Source of the DNA: Enterobacter sp. RHBSTW-00175 | GTDB taxonomy: Bacteria > Pseudomonadota > Gammaproteobacteria > Enterobacterales > Enterobacteriaceae | Length of the DNA stretch: 64,000 nt | Direction of reading: 5' to 3' | Assembly: GCF_013927005.1 (NCBI RefSeq) | Contig: NZ_CP055930.1 | Coordinates: forward strand, 2,108,001-2,172,000 | Shown: positions 11,533-23,867 of the stretch, one piece after another | How positions within the stretch are numbered: position 1 is the stretch's first letter | Layout of the letters: every line of letters begins with the position of its first letter | The notes under the pieces: generated by a model | Database searches by the model: none | Told to the model about the DNA's origin: nothing | The model's input: the letters and a program-made list of their open reading frames with translations, nothing else | Position numbers and translations under genes: made by a program

Positions 11533-13401
11533 TTAAATCTCGACCTGTGTCCCAAGCTCAATCACGCGGTTAGGCGGGATCTCAAACTGGTCAGGTGCGC
11601 GCAGGGCGTTACGTTGCAGGATAAGGTACAGCTTGCCACGCAGACGCAGATACCACGGCCGCTTACCGATGATCAGCGACTCATGCGACATGAAGAACGA
11701 GGTCTCCATCATGCGGCAGTTCAGCCCTTCCAGACCGCAGCGGTGGAACACCTCTTCCACGTTAGGCGTTTCGCGCCAGCCGTAGCTCGCCACCACGCGC
11801 CAGAAGGTTGGCGACAGCTGCTCAATCTGGACACGACGCACGTTATGAACATATGGCGCATCTTCAGTACGCAGCGTCAGCAGGATCACGCGTTCATGCA
11901 GCACTTTGTTGTGCTTGAGATTATGCATCAGCGCGAACGGGATAACGTTCAACGCGCGAGACATATACACCGCAGTGCCCGGAACGCGAACCGGCGGGGA
12001 TTTCTCCAGAGAAACAATCATCGCTTCCAGAGAGTTACCGTGCTCATGCATACGACGCAGCAGACGGAAGCGTTCGCTCTTCCACGTTGTCATCACAATA
12101 AACATCACCAGACCGAGGGTAAGCGGCAGCCAGCCACCGGAGACAATCTTGTCGAGGTTCGCGGAGAACAGCGGCACGTCGATACAAAGGAAGCCCACCA
12201 GAATCATCCCCACCAGGAATTTATTCCAGTGCCAGTTCCGGTACGCCACGGTCGTGGACAGGATCGACGTCAGTACCATGGTACCGGTCACAGCAATACC
12301 GTATGCCGCAGCCAGGTTGCTGGAGTGCTCGAAACTCACAATAACAATTACAACCGCAAAGTAGAGCAGCCAGTTAATGAAAGGAATGTAGATCTGGCCC
12401 GACTCCATTTCCGAAGTATGGATAATGCGCATTGGCGAGAGATAACCCAGACGCACGGCCTGACGCGTAAGGGAGAACACGCCGGAAATCACCGCCTGAG
12501 ACGCGATAACGGTCGCCAGGGTGGCGAGGATCAGCATCGGCACCAGCGCCCAGTCGGGTGCCAGCAGGAAGAACGGGTTCTTAATGGCTTCCGGGGTTTT
12601 GAGCAACAGCGCGCCCTGGCCGAAGTAGTTCAGCACCAGTGACGGCAGCACCACGGCAAACCATGCCACGCGGATAGGCAACTTGCCGAAATGCCCCATG
12701 TCCGCATACAGCGCTTCAACACCAGTAATAGAAAGAACAACCGCACCTAATGCAATAAACGAAACGGTTTTATATTCGAGGAAGAAGTTAACTGCCCAGA
12801 GCGGGTTCAGGGCGTGCAGCACTTCTGGGTTCGCAATAATGCTGCGCAACCCCAGCGCCGCCAGGATCAGGAACCAGGCCAGCATAATCGGTGCGAACAG
12901 CTTCCCGACAAGCCCAGTGCCATGCTTCTGAATAGCAAACAGCAGCGTCAGAACAATAATGGCCAGCGGGACAACCCACGTATCAAGCTGCGGCGCGATG
13001 ATTTCCAGCCCCTCTATTGCCGAGAGAACCGAAATCGCCGGGGTGATCACCACCTCGCCATAGAAGAAGCTGCCGCCAATCAACCCAATGATAACTAGCA
13101 CCGAGGTCATTTTGGCCGAAGTATTACGCCCGGCAAGAGACATCAGCGTCAGGATACCGCCTTCACCTGCGTTATCAGCACGCATAACAAAGGAGAGATA
13201 TTTAACGGAAACAACCAGGATCAGCAGCCAGAAGATGAGTGACAAAAAACCAAACACAGCGTCACGTTCAACACCAAAACCAAACTGACCGGACAGACAT
13301 TCACGAAGCGTATAAAGTGGGCTGGTGCCGATATCACCGTAGACAACCCCGATCGCCGCAAGCGTTATTGCGGGTAATGATTGCTTATTATCAGTGCTCA
13401 T
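11533..13401 (-). CDS. kup: Low-affinity potassium transporter Kup
   Basis: A 622-residue inner-membrane K+:H+ symporter, the same length as in E. coli. The N-terminal 430 residues hold about 12 hydrophobic helices. The first contains the KUP signature [14 protein letters not shown] (about residues 18-31), and [20 protein letters not shown] follows. The remaining C-terminal domain is cytoplasmic, ending [15 protein letters not shown]. It is transcribed alone, divergent from ravA across about 220 bp that include the promoters of both. Confidence 0.97.
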   Translation of the reverse strand: MSTDNKQSLPAITLAAIGVVYGDIGTSPLYTLRECLSGQFGFGVERDAVFGFLSLIFWLLILVVSVKYLSFVMRADNAGEGGILTLMSLAGRNTSAKMTSVLVIIGLIGGSFFYGEVVITPAISVLSAIEGLEIIAPQLDTWVVPLAIIVLTLLFAIQKHGTGLVGKLFAPIMLAWFLILAALGLRSIIANPEVLHALNPLWAVNFFLEYKTVSFIALGAVVLSITGVEALYADMGHFGKLPIRVAWFAVVLPSLVLNYFGQGALLLKTPEAIKNPFFLLAPDWALVPMLILATLATVIASQAVISGVFSLTRQAVRLGYLSPMRIIHTSEMESGQIYIPFINWLLYFAVVIVIVSFEHSSNLAAAYGIAVTGTMVLTSILSTTVAYRNWHWNKFLVGMILVGFLCIDVPLFSANLDKIVSGGWLPLTLGLVMFIVMTTWKSERFRLLRRMHEHGNSLEAMIVSLEKSPPVRVPGTAVYMSRALNVIPFALMHNLKHNKVLHERVILLTLRTEDAPYVHNVRRVQIEQLSPTFWRVVASYGWRETPNVEEVFHRCGLEGLNCRMMETSFFMSHESLIIGKRPWYLRLRGKLYLILQRNALRAPDQFEIPPNRVIELGTQVEI

Positions 13402-13623
13402 AGACTAGTCTTTTCGTTTGTATAACAAATGTGTGCTTAGTCCCTTGGCCCACAAAAAGCGCACAGTATGCACGATTAATTGCAAAATCGTACCCCTAAA
13501 TGCAACCGCGTTAATGTATCGCAAAGAAAATAGCGCCGCACTTCAGTCTATTACCAGCCCTGACTGAAACGTCTATACTCGCTTCAATTGGCCGCCACGA
13601 CGGCGAAAGGATGCAAAACTATT

Positions 13624-15120
13624 ATGGCTCACTCACATTTATTAGCAGAAAGAATTTCCCGCCTCAGCAGCGCGCTGGAAAAAGGCCTTTTCGAGCGTAG
13701 CCACGCTATCCGCCTGTGTTTACTGGCGGCGTTGAGCGGTGAAAGTGTATTTTTGCTTGGCCCGCCGGGGATTGCGAAAAGCCTGATTGCCCGCCGGCTG
13801 AAATACGCTTTCCAGAATGCCCGTGCCTTTGAATATTTGATGACCCGATTCTCTACCCCTGAAGAGGTTTTTGGTCCGCTTTCCATTCAGGCCTTAAAAG
13901 ATGAAGGGCGCTATCAGCGTCTGACGGATGGCTATCTCCCGGAAGCGGAGATTGTGTTTCTCGATGAGATCTGGAAAGCCGGCCCGGCCATTCTGAACAC
14001 CCTGCTTACGGCAATTAACGAACGTCGCTTCCGTAACGGCGCCAGTGAAGAGAAAATCCCGATGCGCCTGCTGGTGGCCGCCTCCAACGAACTTCCGGAA
14101 GCCGACAACAGCCTGGAAGCGCTTTACGACCGTATGCTTATCCGTCTGTGGCTGGACAAAGTCCAGGACAAATCGAACTTCCGCTCGATGCTGGTCAGCC
14201 AGCAGGATGAGAACGAAAACCCGGTACCCGCTTCCCTTCAGGTCACCGATGAGGAATATCATCAGTGGCAGCAGGAGATCGGCAAAATCAAACTGCCGGA
14301 TGCCGTTTTTGAGCTTATCTTCATGCTGCGCCAGCAGCTCGATTTACTGCCTTCAGCTCCCTATGTTTCCGATCGCCGCTGGAAAAAAGCGATCCGTCTG
14401 TTACAGGCCAGCGCCCTGTTTAGCGGGCGCGATGCCGTTGCGCCTATTGACCTGATCCTGCTGAAAGATTGTCTGTGGCATGACGCAGAAGGCATGAACC
14501 TGATGCAGCAACAGCTTGAAATATTGATGACCGGGCAGGCCTGGGGGCAGCAGTCAATGCTCAATCAGCTCGGCGCCATTGCCCAGCGTAGGATGCAGCT
14601 CCAGCAGCAACAAAGCGATAAAACAGCGCTTAAAGTTAACCGTCTTGGCGGTATGTTTGCCCGTAAACCGCATTACGAGTTGCCGGCCGAACTCACGACG
14701 ACGTCCCTCACGCTTCTGCTCCAGCAACCGCTAAAACTCCACGATATGCAGGTGGTGCACATTACCCTTGAGCGCGAGGCGTTATCGCAGTGGCTCGATA
14801 AGGGCGGCGACATCCGCGGCAAACTCAACGGTATTGGTTTTGCGCAGTTGCTGAATATGGAAGTGGATACCAGCCAGCATCTGGTGCTCCGCGATGTTAG
14901 CCTGCAAGGTTCCCGCCTTGCGTTACCCGGCACGGCGGCAGACAGCGTGCCAGAAGAGATCAAACAGCAGCTGGAAGCACTGGATACCGAATGGCATCAG
15001 CAACATACTCGCTTCAGCGAGCAGCAGAAGTGTCTCTTTATCCATAGCGACTGGTTAGGGCGCATTGAAGCCAGCCTTCAGGACGTGGGCGCGCAGATCA
15101 AACAGGCACGTCAATGCTAA
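13624..15120 (+). CDS. ravA: MoxR-family AAA+ ATPase RavA
   Basis: A 498-residue AAA+ ATPase of the MoxR branch. Walker A GPPGIAKS is at residues 46-53, Walker [13 protein letters not shown] near 109, and sensor 1 VAASNEL follows. The C-terminal part corresponds to the E. coli LARA domain, which binds the inducible lysine decarboxylase LdcI/CadA. I chose the ATG at 13624 ([12 protein letters not shown]), which gives the E. coli length; the upstream frame from 13588 adds 12 unsupported residues. It overlaps viaA by 7 bp. RavA-ViaA is reported to act on respiratory complexes and aminoglycoside sensitivity. Confidence 0.95.
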   Translation: MAHSHLLAERISRLSSALEKGLFERSHAIRLCLLAALSGESVFLLGPPGIAKSLIARRLKYAFQNARAFEYLMTRFSTPEEVFGPLSIQALKDEGRYQRLTDGYLPEAEIVFLDEIWKAGPAILNTLLTAINERRFRNGASEEKIPMRLLVAASNELPEADNSLEALYDRMLIRLWLDKVQDKSNFRSMLVSQQDENENPVPASLQVTDEEYHQWQQEIGKIKLPDAVFELIFMLRQQLDLLPSAPYVSDRRWKKAIRLLQASALFSGRDAVAPIDLILLKDCLWHDAEGMNLMQQQLEILMTGQAWGQQSMLNQLGAIAQRRMQLQQQQSDKTALKVNRLGGMFARKPHYELPAELTTTSLTLLLQQPLKLHDMQVVHITLEREALSQWLDKGGDIRGKLNGIGFAQLLNMEVDTSQHLVLRDVSLQGSRLALPGTAADSVPEEIKQQLEALDTEWHQQHTRFSEQQKCLFIHSDWLGRIEASLQDVGAQIKQARQC

Positions 15121-16565
15121 CGCTGGATACGCTCAACGTCATGCTGGCGGTCAGCGAGGAAGGATTGATCGAAGAGGTCGTCATTACTCTGCTGGCCACC
15201 CCACAGCTGGCGGCCTTCTTTGAAAAATTCCCAAAGCTCAAAAAGGCCATGACCGACGATCTCCCGCGCTGGCGAGATAATCTGCGTAAGCGCTTAAAAG
15301 AGACAGAAGTCCCGCCTGAACTCACTGAAGAAGTAGCGTGCTATCAGCAGTGCCAGCGGTTATCCACGCCGCAATTCATTGTTCAGCTACCGCAAACCCT
15401 GACTCTGCTGGATAAAGTCCACTCTCCGTTTGCCAGCCAGGCCAGAACGCTGGTCACCGATAACGCCACCTTTACTCCGGCACTGCATACCCTGTTTTTA
15501 CAGCGCTGGCGGCTCAGCCTGGTGGTGCAGGCGACAACCCTTAACCAGCAGCTGCTTGATGAAGAGCGTGAACAGCTTCTGAGCGAAGTGCAGGAGCGTA
15601 TGACGCTCAGCGGCCAGCTAGAGCAGGTGCTGGTGGAAAACGAAAACGCGGCCGGACGCCTGTGGGATATGAGCGCCGGGCAGCTACGGCGCGGTGATTA
15701 CCAGCTGATTGTGAAATATGGCGACTTTCTGACGCAACAACCTGAGCTCATGAAGCTCGCAGAGCAGCTGGGCCGTTCGCGGGAGGCGAAATCCGTCCCG
15801 AAAAAAGATGCGCCAATGGAAACTTTCCGCACGCTGGTGCGTGAACCGGCAACGGTGCCAGAACAGGTTGATGGGTTACAACAGAGCGATGATATTTTGC
15901 GCCTGTTGCCTACTGAGCTGAGCACGCTGGGTATCACCGAGCTGGAGTACGAGTTTTATCGTCGGCTGGTGGAAAAGCAGTTGCTCACTTACCGGCTACA
16001 TGGCGAATCCTGGCACGAAAAAATCAGCCAGCGTCCGGTGGTGCATCAGGATTTTGATGAGCAGCCGCGCGGGCCTTTTATAGTGTGCGTGGATACCTCC
16101 GGTTCAATGGGCGGTTTTAATGAGCAATGCGCGAAGGCCTTTTGCCTGGCGCTAATGCGCGTGGCCCTGGCCGACCGACGTCGCTGCTTTATTATGCTGT
16201 TTTCCAGTGAGGTGGTGGGTTACGAACTGACGGGGCAGCAAGGCATTGAGCAGGCCATCCGTTTCCTAAGCCAGCGCTTTCGTGGCGGTACCGATATGGC
16301 AAGCTGCTTTCGCGCCATTATCGAACGTATGCAGGGTGGCGACTGGTATGATGCCGATGCGGTGGTGATCTCTGACTTTATTGCCCAGCGGCTGCCGGAT
16401 GATGTGGTAAATAAAGTGAAGGTGTTACAGCGCGAACATCAGCATCGTTTTCACGCTGTGGCGATGTCCGTTAATGGCAAACCCGGCATCATGCGCATCT
16501 TCGATCATATCTGGCGCTTTGATACCGGGTTACGTAGCCGCCTGCTCAGACGCTGGCGACGCTAA
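15114..16565 (+). CDS. viaA: VWA-domain partner of RavA, ViaA
   Basis: A 483-residue partner protein. The C-terminal third is a von Willebrand factor A domain with the MIDAS motif DTSGSMG at about residue 327 and further metal-site residues in RGGTDMAS. The N-terminal half is helical and charged. It overlaps ravA by 7 bp (ATGCTAA), indicating coupled translation of the two-component chaperone-like system. Its TAA abuts the stop codon of the convergent asnA with no intervening base. Confidence 0.95.
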   Translation: MLTLDTLNVMLAVSEEGLIEEVVITLLATPQLAAFFEKFPKLKKAMTDDLPRWRDNLRKRLKETEVPPELTEEVACYQQCQRLSTPQFIVQLPQTLTLLDKVHSPFASQARTLVTDNATFTPALHTLFLQRWRLSLVVQATTLNQQLLDEEREQLLSEVQERMTLSGQLEQVLVENENAAGRLWDMSAGQLRRGDYQLIVKYGDFLTQQPELMKLAEQLGRSREAKSVPKKDAPMETFRTLVREPATVPEQVDGLQQSDDILRLLPTELSTLGITELEYEFYRRLVEKQLLTYRLHGESWHEKISQRPVVHQDFDEQPRGPFIVCVDTSGSMGGFNEQCAKAFCLALMRVALADRRRCFIMLFSSEVVGYELTGQQGIEQAIRFLSQRFRGGTDMASCFRAIIERMQGGDWYDADAVVISDFIAQRLPDDVVNKVKVLQREHQHRFHAVAMSVNGKPGIMRIFDHIWRFDTGLRSRLLRRWRR

Positions 16566-17558
16566 TTAAAGAAGGGAACCGACGCTTTCACGAACCTGCT
16601 GCGGCCAAACTCCACATTGCACCTGGCCAATATGCGACAGTTGCAGCAGGAGCATAGTCAAGCGGGATTGCCCAATGCCACCCCCAATGGTCTGCGGCAT
16701 CTCACCACGTAACAACGCCTGGTGCCACTCCAGCTGGAGACGATCTTCATCACCCGTAACAGTAAGCTGGCGTTTCAGCGCAGCAGCATCAACACGGATC
16801 CCCATTGAAGAAAGCTCAAATGCATCTTCAAGAACCGGGTTCCAGACCAGAATGTCACCGTTCAGACCGGCAAATTCGCTCTCGCCAGCCGTGCTCCAGT
16901 CATCGTAATCAGGCGCACGAACGTCATGACGCTTACCATCAGACAGCTTGCCGCCGATACCCATCAGGAATACAGCACCCAGTTCTTTTGCAATTGCGCG
17001 TTCACGGCCTTTAGCATCCAGATCCGGGAAGCGGCTCAGCAACTCCTGGCTGTGAACAAAGTGGATCGTTTCCGGCAGGAACGGCGCCAGACCAAACTCT
17101 TTGCTCACTGCGACTTCAGTCGCTTTGATCCCGGCGTAGATCGCCTCAACGGTGGATTTCAGCGTGCCGATATGACGCTCGCCATCACCCATTACGCGCT
17201 CCCAGTCCCACTGGTCAACATAGACAGAGTGAATAGCGGAAAGGCGGTCTTCATCAGGGCGAAGGGCTTTCATGTGCGTGTAGAGCCCTTCGCCGGCGCT
17301 GAAGTCGTGTTGTCCCAGCGTTTGACGCTTCCATTTCGCCAGTGAATGAACCACTTCGAACTGGGCATCTGGCAGTGTTTTCACTTTCACCTGAACCGCT
17401 TTTTCGCAACCAGACAAGTTATCCTGTGTCCCGTCTCCTACGCGGCTTAAGATTGGAGCCTGAACTTCAACCAGGCCGAGCTTATCTTCCAGCTGACGGG
17501 AAAAGTGGGATTTAACGAAGCTGATCTGGCGTTGTTTTGCGATGTAAGCAGTTTTCAT
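16566..17558 (-). CDS. asnA: Aspartate-ammonia ligase AsnA
   Basis: A 330-residue cytoplasmic enzyme making asparagine from aspartate, ammonia and ATP. It belongs to the class II aminoacyl-tRNA-synthetase-like fold; motifs include the N-terminal [17 protein letters not shown] and the C-terminal [14 protein letters not shown], a motif 3-like ATP site. Length matches E. coli. It is divergent from asnC, which activates it in the absence of asparagine in E. coli. Confidence 0.97.
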   Translation of the reverse strand: MKTAYIAKQRQISFVKSHFSRQLEDKLGLVEVQAPILSRVGDGTQDNLSGCEKAVQVKVKTLPDAQFEVVHSLAKWKRQTLGQHDFSAGEGLYTHMKALRPDEDRLSAIHSVYVDQWDWERVMGDGERHIGTLKSTVEAIYAGIKATEVAVSKEFGLAPFLPETIHFVHSQELLSRFPDLDAKGRERAIAKELGAVFLMGIGGKLSDGKRHDVRAPDYDDWSTAGESEFAGLNGDILVWNPVLEDAFELSSMGIRVDAAALKRQLTVTGDEDRLQLEWHQALLRGEMPQTIGGGIGQSRLTMLLLQLSHIGQVQCGVWPQQVRESVGSLL

Positions 17559-17647
17559 TATTTATACTCCTGCGTCCTGTTGGTATTGATTAAGCAACAA
17601 AAATGGCACTCAATTCAATAATCCAACAACAAAAAGCCACCTTCACT

Positions 17648-17676
17648 TTTGATTCGTTAAAATATGACGCTAGAAT
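17648..17676 (+). promoter_or_regulatory. asnC promoter in the asnA-asnC divergent region
   Basis: A -35 TTTGAT (17648-17653) and a -10 TAGAAT (17671-17676) are separated by 17 bp and read toward asnC. The whole 17559-17709 gap also has to hold the asnA promoter on the minus strand and AsnC binding sites, which I could not place. Confidence 0.6.
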
Positions 17677-17709
17677 AGAGTGATTCACTAATCTTCATAA
17701 GAAAAACCT

Positions 17710-18168
17710 ATGGAAAATTATCAGATCGACAATCTGGACCGCGGCATCCTGGAAGCGTTAATGGCCAATGCACGTACCGCCTATGCAGAACTGGCAAAAC
17801 AGTTTGGCGTCAGCCCCGGAACCATTCACGTGCGTGTAGAGAAGATGAAGCAGGCCGGGATAATTACCGGTGCACGTATCGATGTCAGTCCAAAACAGCT
17901 GGGTTACGACGTCTGCTGTTTTATTGGCATCATCCTTAAGAGCGCCAAAGATTATCCCTCTGCGCTGGAAAAGCTGAATGCACTCGATGAAGTCACCGAG
18001 GCGTACTACACCACCGGGCACTACAGCATCTTTATCAAAGTGATGTGCCGATCCATCGATGCGCTCCAGCAGGTACTTATCAACAAGATCCAAACAATCG
18101 ATGAAATTCAGTCCACCGAGACACTGATCTCCCTGCAAAACCCGATCATGCGGACTATCCGCCCATGA
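17710..18168 (+). CDS. asnC: Asparagine-responsive regulator AsnC (Lrp family)
   Basis: A 152-residue Lrp/AsnC regulator. The N-terminal winged helix-turn-helix (residues about 5-60, including LAKQFGVSPGTIHVRVEKM) is followed by a RAM ligand-binding domain (about 65-145). In E. coli it activates asnA and represses its own gene depending on asparagine. A 10-bp inverted repeat spans its stop codon. Transcription from here continues toward mioC and oriC. Confidence 0.96.
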   Translation: MENYQIDNLDRGILEALMANARTAYAELAKQFGVSPGTIHVRVEKMKQAGIITGARIDVSPKQLGYDVCCFIGIILKSAKDYPSALEKLNALDEVTEAYYTTGHYSIFIKVMCRSIDALQQVLINKIQTIDEIQSTETLISLQNPIMRTIRP

Positions 18169-18173
18169 TCGGG
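18141..18173 (+). terminator. Stem-loop spanning the asnC stop codon
   Basis: Perfect 10-bp arms CCCGATCATG (18141-18150) and CATGATCGGG (18164-18173) enclose an inner CGG/CCG pair, and the asnC TGA (18166-18168) lies in the right arm. No T tract follows directly, so it may be a weak or Rho-assisted terminator limiting read-through into mioC and oriC. Both arms contain GATC, the Dam/SeqA site. Confidence 0.5.
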
Positions 18174-18189
18174 CAAATTCATTCCCACA

Positions 18190-18229
18190 TTTTCCACAGG
18201 TAGATCCCAGCTCGTTCACAGCGTACAAT
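18190..18229 (+). promoter_or_regulatory. mioC promoter region with DnaA-box-like site
   Basis: TTTTCCACA at 18190-18198 differs by one base from the DnaA box TTATCCACA and lies where E. coli has the DnaA box of the mioC promoter. A -10 TACAAT is at 18224-18229; the -35 is not clear. The arrangement suggests DnaA control of transcription entering oriC. Confidence 0.55.
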
Positions 18230-18258
18230 GGCCGCCTCTTAATATGAGCGAGCGATCA

Positions 18259-18708
18259 ATGGCGGACATTACTCTTATCAGTGGCAGCACCCTGGGCGGC
18301 GCGGAATACGTTGCAGAACATCTGGCCGAAAAGCTGGAAGATGCCGGTTTTTCCACCGAAACCCTGCACGGGCCGTTACTGGAAGATCTTCCGACTGCCG
18401 GGATCTGGCTACTGATCACTTCTACGCACGGTGCGGGCGATATCCCGGACAACCTGCAACCTTTATATGACGAACTGCTGGAGCAACAACCCGACCTGTC
18501 AGCCGTACGTTTCGGTGCAGTCGGTATCGGTAGCCGTGAATATGACACCTTCTGTGGTGCAGTAGAGAAAATAGAAGCCGCAGTGAAGTCATCTGGAGCC
18601 AAACAGCTCGGTGAAACACTCAAGATCAACATCCTCGAACACGATATTCCAGAGGATCCAGCAGAGATTTGGCTGGAAGAATGGAAAAATTTACTCAAAA
18701 ACGATTAA
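18259..18708 (+). CDS. mioC: FMN-binding flavodoxin-like protein MioC
   Basis: A 149-residue flavodoxin fold protein. The phosphate loop SGSTLGGAEYVAEHL (about residues 8-22) and the flavin loops around STHGAGDIP and GSREYDTFC are intact. E. coli MioC is 147 aa and supports biotin synthase activity. I chose the ATG at 18259 (MADITLISGST), which matches the family start; an in-frame ATG at 18244 adds five residues. The gene borders oriC, and its transcription runs into the origin. Confidence 0.93.
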   Translation: MADITLISGSTLGGAEYVAEHLAEKLEDAGFSTETLHGPLLEDLPTAGIWLLITSTHGAGDIPDNLQPLYDELLEQQPDLSAVRFGAVGIGSREYDTFCGAVEKIEAAVKSSGAKQLGETLKINILEHDIPEDPAEIWLEEWKNLLKND

Positions 18709-19000
18709 AGATCGCGCGAACAGATGTGGATAACTCTGGTTAAAAGCTCGTATTAAGCGGTAGTTATCCAAAGAATAACTCGCGTCCCGTTTTTGGCCTG
18801 TGTATAAAGTCGCGATCTGATCCCAGCTTATACGGTCCAGGATCACCGATCATTCACAGCAAACGATCCTTTCTAACTGCATGATCTTCTTTGCGAGATC
18901 GGACTTACCCACAGGGAGAGGCGATCCTAATAAGAGATCACAATAGAACAGATCTCTAAATAAAAAGATCTTCTTTTTAATAGCCCAGGATCCCAATGCT
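18709..19000. other. oriC: Chromosomal replication origin oriC
   Basis: The non-coding stretch between mioC and mnmG has the whole E. coli oriC layout in inverted orientation. DnaA boxes: R4 TTATCCACA (18725-18733, minus strand), R3 TTATCCAAA (18764-18772), R2 TTATACACA (18799-18807, minus strand), R5/M TCATTCACA (18850-18858), and the R1 position TTACCCACA (18905-18913), which is off consensus. AT-rich 13-mers beginning GATCT follow at 18927-18939, 18942-18954 and 18958-18970 on the minus strand; this is the unwinding element. Thirteen GATC sites for Dam/SeqA are present. Initiation starts by DnaA binding and melting of the 13-mers. Confidence 0.97.
18927..18970 (-). repeat. oriC 13-mer DNA unwinding element (L, M, R)
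   Basis: Three direct repeats read on the minus strand: GATCTTTTTATTT (18958-18970, L), GATCTGTTCTATT (18942-18954, M) and GATCTCTTATTAG (18927-18939, R). They match the E. coli GATCTnTTnTTTT pattern and lie on the mnmG side of the R1 position. Confidence 0.92.
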
Positions 19001-19028
19001 TTCTCGAAAGACTAAAGTTGAGTAGAAT
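19000..19028 (+). promoter_or_regulatory. mnmG (gidA) promoter
   Basis: A -10 TAGAAT (19023-19028) is preceded at 17 bp by a weak -35 TTTCTC (19000-19005). The surrounding sequence is close to the E. coli gidA promoter as I recall it. Transcription from here leaves oriC rightward next to the unwinding element. Confidence 0.55.
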
Positions 19029-19082
19029 CCACGGCCCGGGCTTCAATCCATTTTCATACCGCTTTACGCGAGGCAGACCACC

Positions 19083-20972
19083 ATGTTTTATCAGGATCCT
19101 TTTGACGTCATCATCATTGGCGGGGGTCATGCAGGCACTGAGGCCGCAATGGCCGCAGCGCGTATGGGTCAGCAGACCCTGCTTTTGACACACAATATCG
19201 ACACGCTTGGACAGATGTCCTGTAATCCGGCGATTGGCGGCATTGGGAAAGGACACCTGGTAAAAGAAGTGGATGCACTTGGCGGCCTGATGGCGAAAGC
19301 GATCGATCAGGCAGGCATCCAGTTTAGGATACTAAACGCGAGTAAAGGCCCGGCTGTCCGTGCGACCCGAGCCCAGGCAGACCGCGTGCTTTACCGCCAG
19401 GCAGTGCGTACCGCACTGGAGAACCAACCGAATTTGATGATCTTCCAGCAAGCGGTGGAAGATCTTATCGTTGAGAACGATCGCGTTGTCGGCGCGGTGA
19501 CCCAGATGGGCCTCAAATTCCGTGCTAAAGCGGTAGTGCTGACCGTCGGGACATTCCTGGATGGCAAAATCCATATCGGTCTGGATAACTACAGCGGTGG
19601 CCGTGCTGGCGATCCGCCGTCCATTCCGCTTTCTCGTCGTTTGCGTGAGCTGCCGCTGCGCGTCAGCCGCCTGAAAACCGGTACGCCGCCACGTATCGAT
19701 GCCCGAACCATTGATTTCAGCGTGCTGGCGCAACAGCATGGTGACAACCCAATGCCGGTGTTCTCGTTCATGGGCAATGCGGCTCAGCATCCGCAGCAGG
19801 TTCCTTGCTACATCACGCACACCAACGAAAAAACCCATGACGTGATCCGTAATAATCTCGATCGTAGCCCAATGTATGCTGGCGTGATCGAAGGGATCGG
19901 CCCACGCTACTGCCCGTCGATCGAAGACAAAGTGATGCGCTTTGCCGATCGTAACCAGCACCAGATCTTCCTCGAGCCGGAAGGACTGACGTCTAACGAA
20001 ATTTATCCGAACGGTATTTCCACCAGCCTGCCGTTTGATGTGCAGATGCAAATTGTTCGCTCAATGCAGGGCATGGAGAACGCTAAAATTGTTCGTCCAG
20101 GCTACGCTATTGAATATGATTTCTTCGATCCGCGTGACCTGAAACCAACCCTGGAGAGCAAGTTCATCCATGGGCTGTTCTTCGCCGGTCAGATCAACGG
20201 CACAACAGGTTACGAAGAAGCTGCCGCACAGGGCCTGCTTGCGGGTCTTAACGCCGCGCGCTTCTCTGCCGAGAAAGAGGGCTGGGCTCCGGGTCGTTCC
20301 CAGGCTTACCTGGGCGTGCTGGTCGACGATCTTTGCACCCTGGGCACCAAAGAACCGTACCGTATGTTTACGTCCCGCGCGGAATATCGCCTGATGCTGC
20401 GCGAAGACAACGCCGATCTGCGTCTGACCGAAATGGGTCGTGAGCTGGGTCTGGTGGATGACGAACGCTGGGCGCGTTTCAACGAGAAGCTGGAACGCAT
20501 CGAACAGGAACGTCAGCGCCTGAAAACAACGTGGGTGAATCCACAGGCAGAAACTGCTGCCGAAGTGAACGCTCACTTGACTGCGCCGCTCTCGCGCGAA
20601 GCCAGCGGTGAAGATTTGCTGCGTCGCCCGGAAGTGACCTATGAGAACCTGGTCAAACTGACCGCGTTCGCGCCGGGTCTTGAAGACGTTGAAGCGGCAG
20701 AGCAGGTCGAAATCCAGGTGAAGTACGAAGGCTACATCGCGCGTCAGCAGGATGAGATCGAAAAACAGCAGCGCAACGAAAACACGTTGCTGCCGGAAAT
20801 GCTGGACTATCGTCAGGTGACAGGCCTTTCCAATGAAGTGATCGCCAAACTGAACGATCACAAGCCTGTGTCGATCGGCCAGGCATCACGTATCTCCGGC
20901 GTCACGCCTGCCGCGATTTCGATTCTGCTGGTGTGGTTGAAAAAACAAGGTATGTTGCGCCGCAGCGCGTAG
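19083..20972 (+). CDS. mnmG: tRNA uridine-34 carboxymethylaminomethyl enzyme MnmG
   Basis: A 629-residue FAD protein that with MnmE installs (carboxymethyl)aminomethyl groups at C5 of wobble U34 in tRNAs. The dinucleotide-binding motif [10 protein letters not shown] begins at residue 13. Later motifs are [16 protein letters not shown], with the redox Cys, and [17 protein letters not shown]. The C-terminal helical domain contacts tRNA and MnmE. Length matches E. coli. It is the first gene right of oriC; its partner mnmE is also in this window. Confidence 0.97.
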   Translation: MFYQDPFDVIIIGGGHAGTEAAMAAARMGQQTLLLTHNIDTLGQMSCNPAIGGIGKGHLVKEVDALGGLMAKAIDQAGIQFRILNASKGPAVRATRAQADRVLYRQAVRTALENQPNLMIFQQAVEDLIVENDRVVGAVTQMGLKFRAKAVVLTVGTFLDGKIHIGLDNYSGGRAGDPPSIPLSRRLRELPLRVSRLKTGTPPRIDARTIDFSVLAQQHGDNPMPVFSFMGNAAQHPQQVPCYITHTNEKTHDVIRNNLDRSPMYAGVIEGIGPRYCPSIEDKVMRFADRNQHQIFLEPEGLTSNEIYPNGISTSLPFDVQMQIVRSMQGMENAKIVRPGYAIEYDFFDPRDLKPTLESKFIHGLFFAGQINGTTGYEEAAAQGLLAGLNAARFSAEKEGWAPGRSQAYLGVLVDDLCTLGTKEPYRMFTSRAEYRLMLREDNADLRLTEMGRELGLVDDERWARFNEKLERIEQERQRLKTTWVNPQAETAAEVNAHLTAPLSREASGEDLLRRPEVTYENLVKLTAFAPGLEDVEAAEQVEIQVKYEGYIARQQDEIEKQQRNENTLLPEMLDYRQVTGLSNEVIAKLNDHKPVSIGQASRISGVTPAAISILLVWLKKQGMLRRSA

Positions 20973-20992
20973 TTCCTTGAACATTGCTTTTT

Positions 20993-21059
20993 GGCGGGTG
21001 GCGCTTCGCTTACCCGCCCTACTTATTCGTAGGCCCGGTAAGCGACAGCGCCACCGGGC
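20993..21059. repeat. BIME between mnmG and rsmG
   Basis: Two facing REP-like units: GGCGGGTGGCGCTTCGC...CCCGCC (20993-21018) and AGGCCCGGTAAGCGACAGCG...CCGGGC (21031-21059). It separates the mnmG stop from the rsmG start and may stabilise the mnmG message end. Confidence 0.8.
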
Positions 21060-21085
21060 GAAAAATCTCTAAACAGGTATTCACC

Positions 21086-21709
21086 GTGCTCAATAAACTC
21101 TCTCGTCTGCTGGATGAAGCAGGTATTTCGCTCACCGATCACCAGAAAAATCAGCTGGTGGCCTATGTCGATATGCTGAACAAATGGAACAAAGCGTACA
21201 ACCTGACTTCCGTACGCGATCCCAACGAGATGCTCGTTCGCCATATCCTCGATAGCATCGTGGTTGCCCCGCATCTGCAAGGTGAGCGCTTTATCGACGT
21301 CGGGACGGGTCCGGGCCTGCCTGGCGTGCCGTTGTCGATTGTTCGTCCTGAGTGCCATTTCACGCTGCTGGACAGCCTGGGAAAACGCGTACGTTTCTTA
21401 CGCCAGGTGCAGCATGAATTGCAGCTTGATAACATCACACCCGTACAGAGCAGGGTAGAGGAGTTCCCGGCGGAACCACCGTTTGACGGTGTTATCAGCC
21501 GTGCATTTGCATCACTCAACGACATGGTGAGCTGGTGCAAGCATTTGCCTGCACAAAATGGCCGTTTTTATGCGCTGAAAGGGCAGTTGCCTGGTGAGGA
21601 GATTGAACAACTTCCTGTTGGTTTTTCAGTCGAATCTATTGAGAAATTAAACATTCCTCAACTCGAAGGCGAACGCCATCTGGTGATAATTAAGCCAAAC
21701 AATTTTTAA
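21086..21709 (+). CDS. rsmG: 16S rRNA m7G527 methyltransferase RsmG
   Basis: A 207-residue SAM-dependent methyltransferase modifying G527 of 16S rRNA; loss gives low-level streptomycin resistance in E. coli. The SAM-binding motif [14 protein letters not shown] and the later RVEEF and ISRAFASL segments are present. I chose the GTG at 21086 (coding [13 protein letters not shown]), which gives the E. coli length; the upstream frame from 20984 reads through the BIME and is not credible. ACAGG supplies a Shine-Dalgarno. Confidence 0.95.
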   Translation: MLNKLSRLLDEAGISLTDHQKNQLVAYVDMLNKWNKAYNLTSVRDPNEMLVRHILDSIVVAPHLQGERFIDVGTGPGLPGVPLSIVRPECHFTLLDSLGKRVRFLRQVQHELQLDNITPVQSRVEEFPAEPPFDGVISRAFASLNDMVSWCKHLPAQNGRFYALKGQLPGEEIEQLPVGFSVESIEKLNIPQLEGERHLVIIKPNNF

Positions 21710-22325
21710 ATAATTAATAAAAAATGTGGAATTTGTGCTGTTCTTATAGTGTTAAAAAACAGCACAACTAAAGAGATTTTGCTGAAGTTAATTTAACCTT
21801 GTTGTTACCATGGATTTTCTTTGGGTTAACGTTATTCGCATGGTTACCCTGGAGAATAGTCAACAACGAAAATATCAGCCTGCTAAAAGTGAAAAGTCGC
21901 AATAAGGTGGGAATGTTAAATATTTATTAAGAATGTCAATGAAAGGTTTTTGTTGTATACAGGGCTGTTTTGAAAATAGTTACGACAATTTATCTTTAAT
22001 ATCATAAAGATGAAATAAACCGATTTACGTCTTTGATAAATACAACCTTATCGTAAATGTGTATTTTGTGATCTCGTGCACGCTTTATCGTCAACGTTTT
22101 CGCGCGGTTTGCAGTTTTGTTGGAAGGCCTGCGGTTTCACGAAAAGTTAAAAAATAGCGGTGGGGAAAAATATTTAAACATTTATTCACCTTTTCGCTAC
22201 TTAATGTTTGAAATCACGGGGGCGCACCGTATAATTTGTCCGCTTTTTGATGCTTGACTCTGAGCCTTAAAGGACGTTTTATACGACACGCGACATACCT
22301 CAAAGGGAGCAGGAGTAAAAACGTG
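21710..22325 (+). promoter_or_regulatory. rsmG-atpI intergenic region with atp promoters
   Basis: This 616-bp AT-rich gap has no gene. A hairpin with 8-bp arms GTGCTGTT/AACAGCAC (21735-21742, 21758-21765) follows rsmG. One promoter has -35 TTTGAA (22207-22212) and -10 TATAAT (22230-22235) with 17 bp between. A second has -35 TTGACT (22254-22259) and a -10 around TTTTAT (22277-22282), which resembles the main E. coli atp promoter. A GGGAGCAGGAG Shine-Dalgarno lies before atpI. Confidence 0.7.
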
Positions 22326-23530
<1,205 letters not shown>

Positions 23531-23557
23531 TTCTTTACCAACACTACTACGTTTTAA

Positions 23558-23836
<279 letters not shown>

Positions 23837-23867
23837 TAAGCCACAGAAATTAAAGAGGTATTGTGCT

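Noticed and set aside
11614..12642. A 342-codon plus-strand frame
   Set aside because: It is antisense to kup and has a composition typical of a complement of membrane protein codons.
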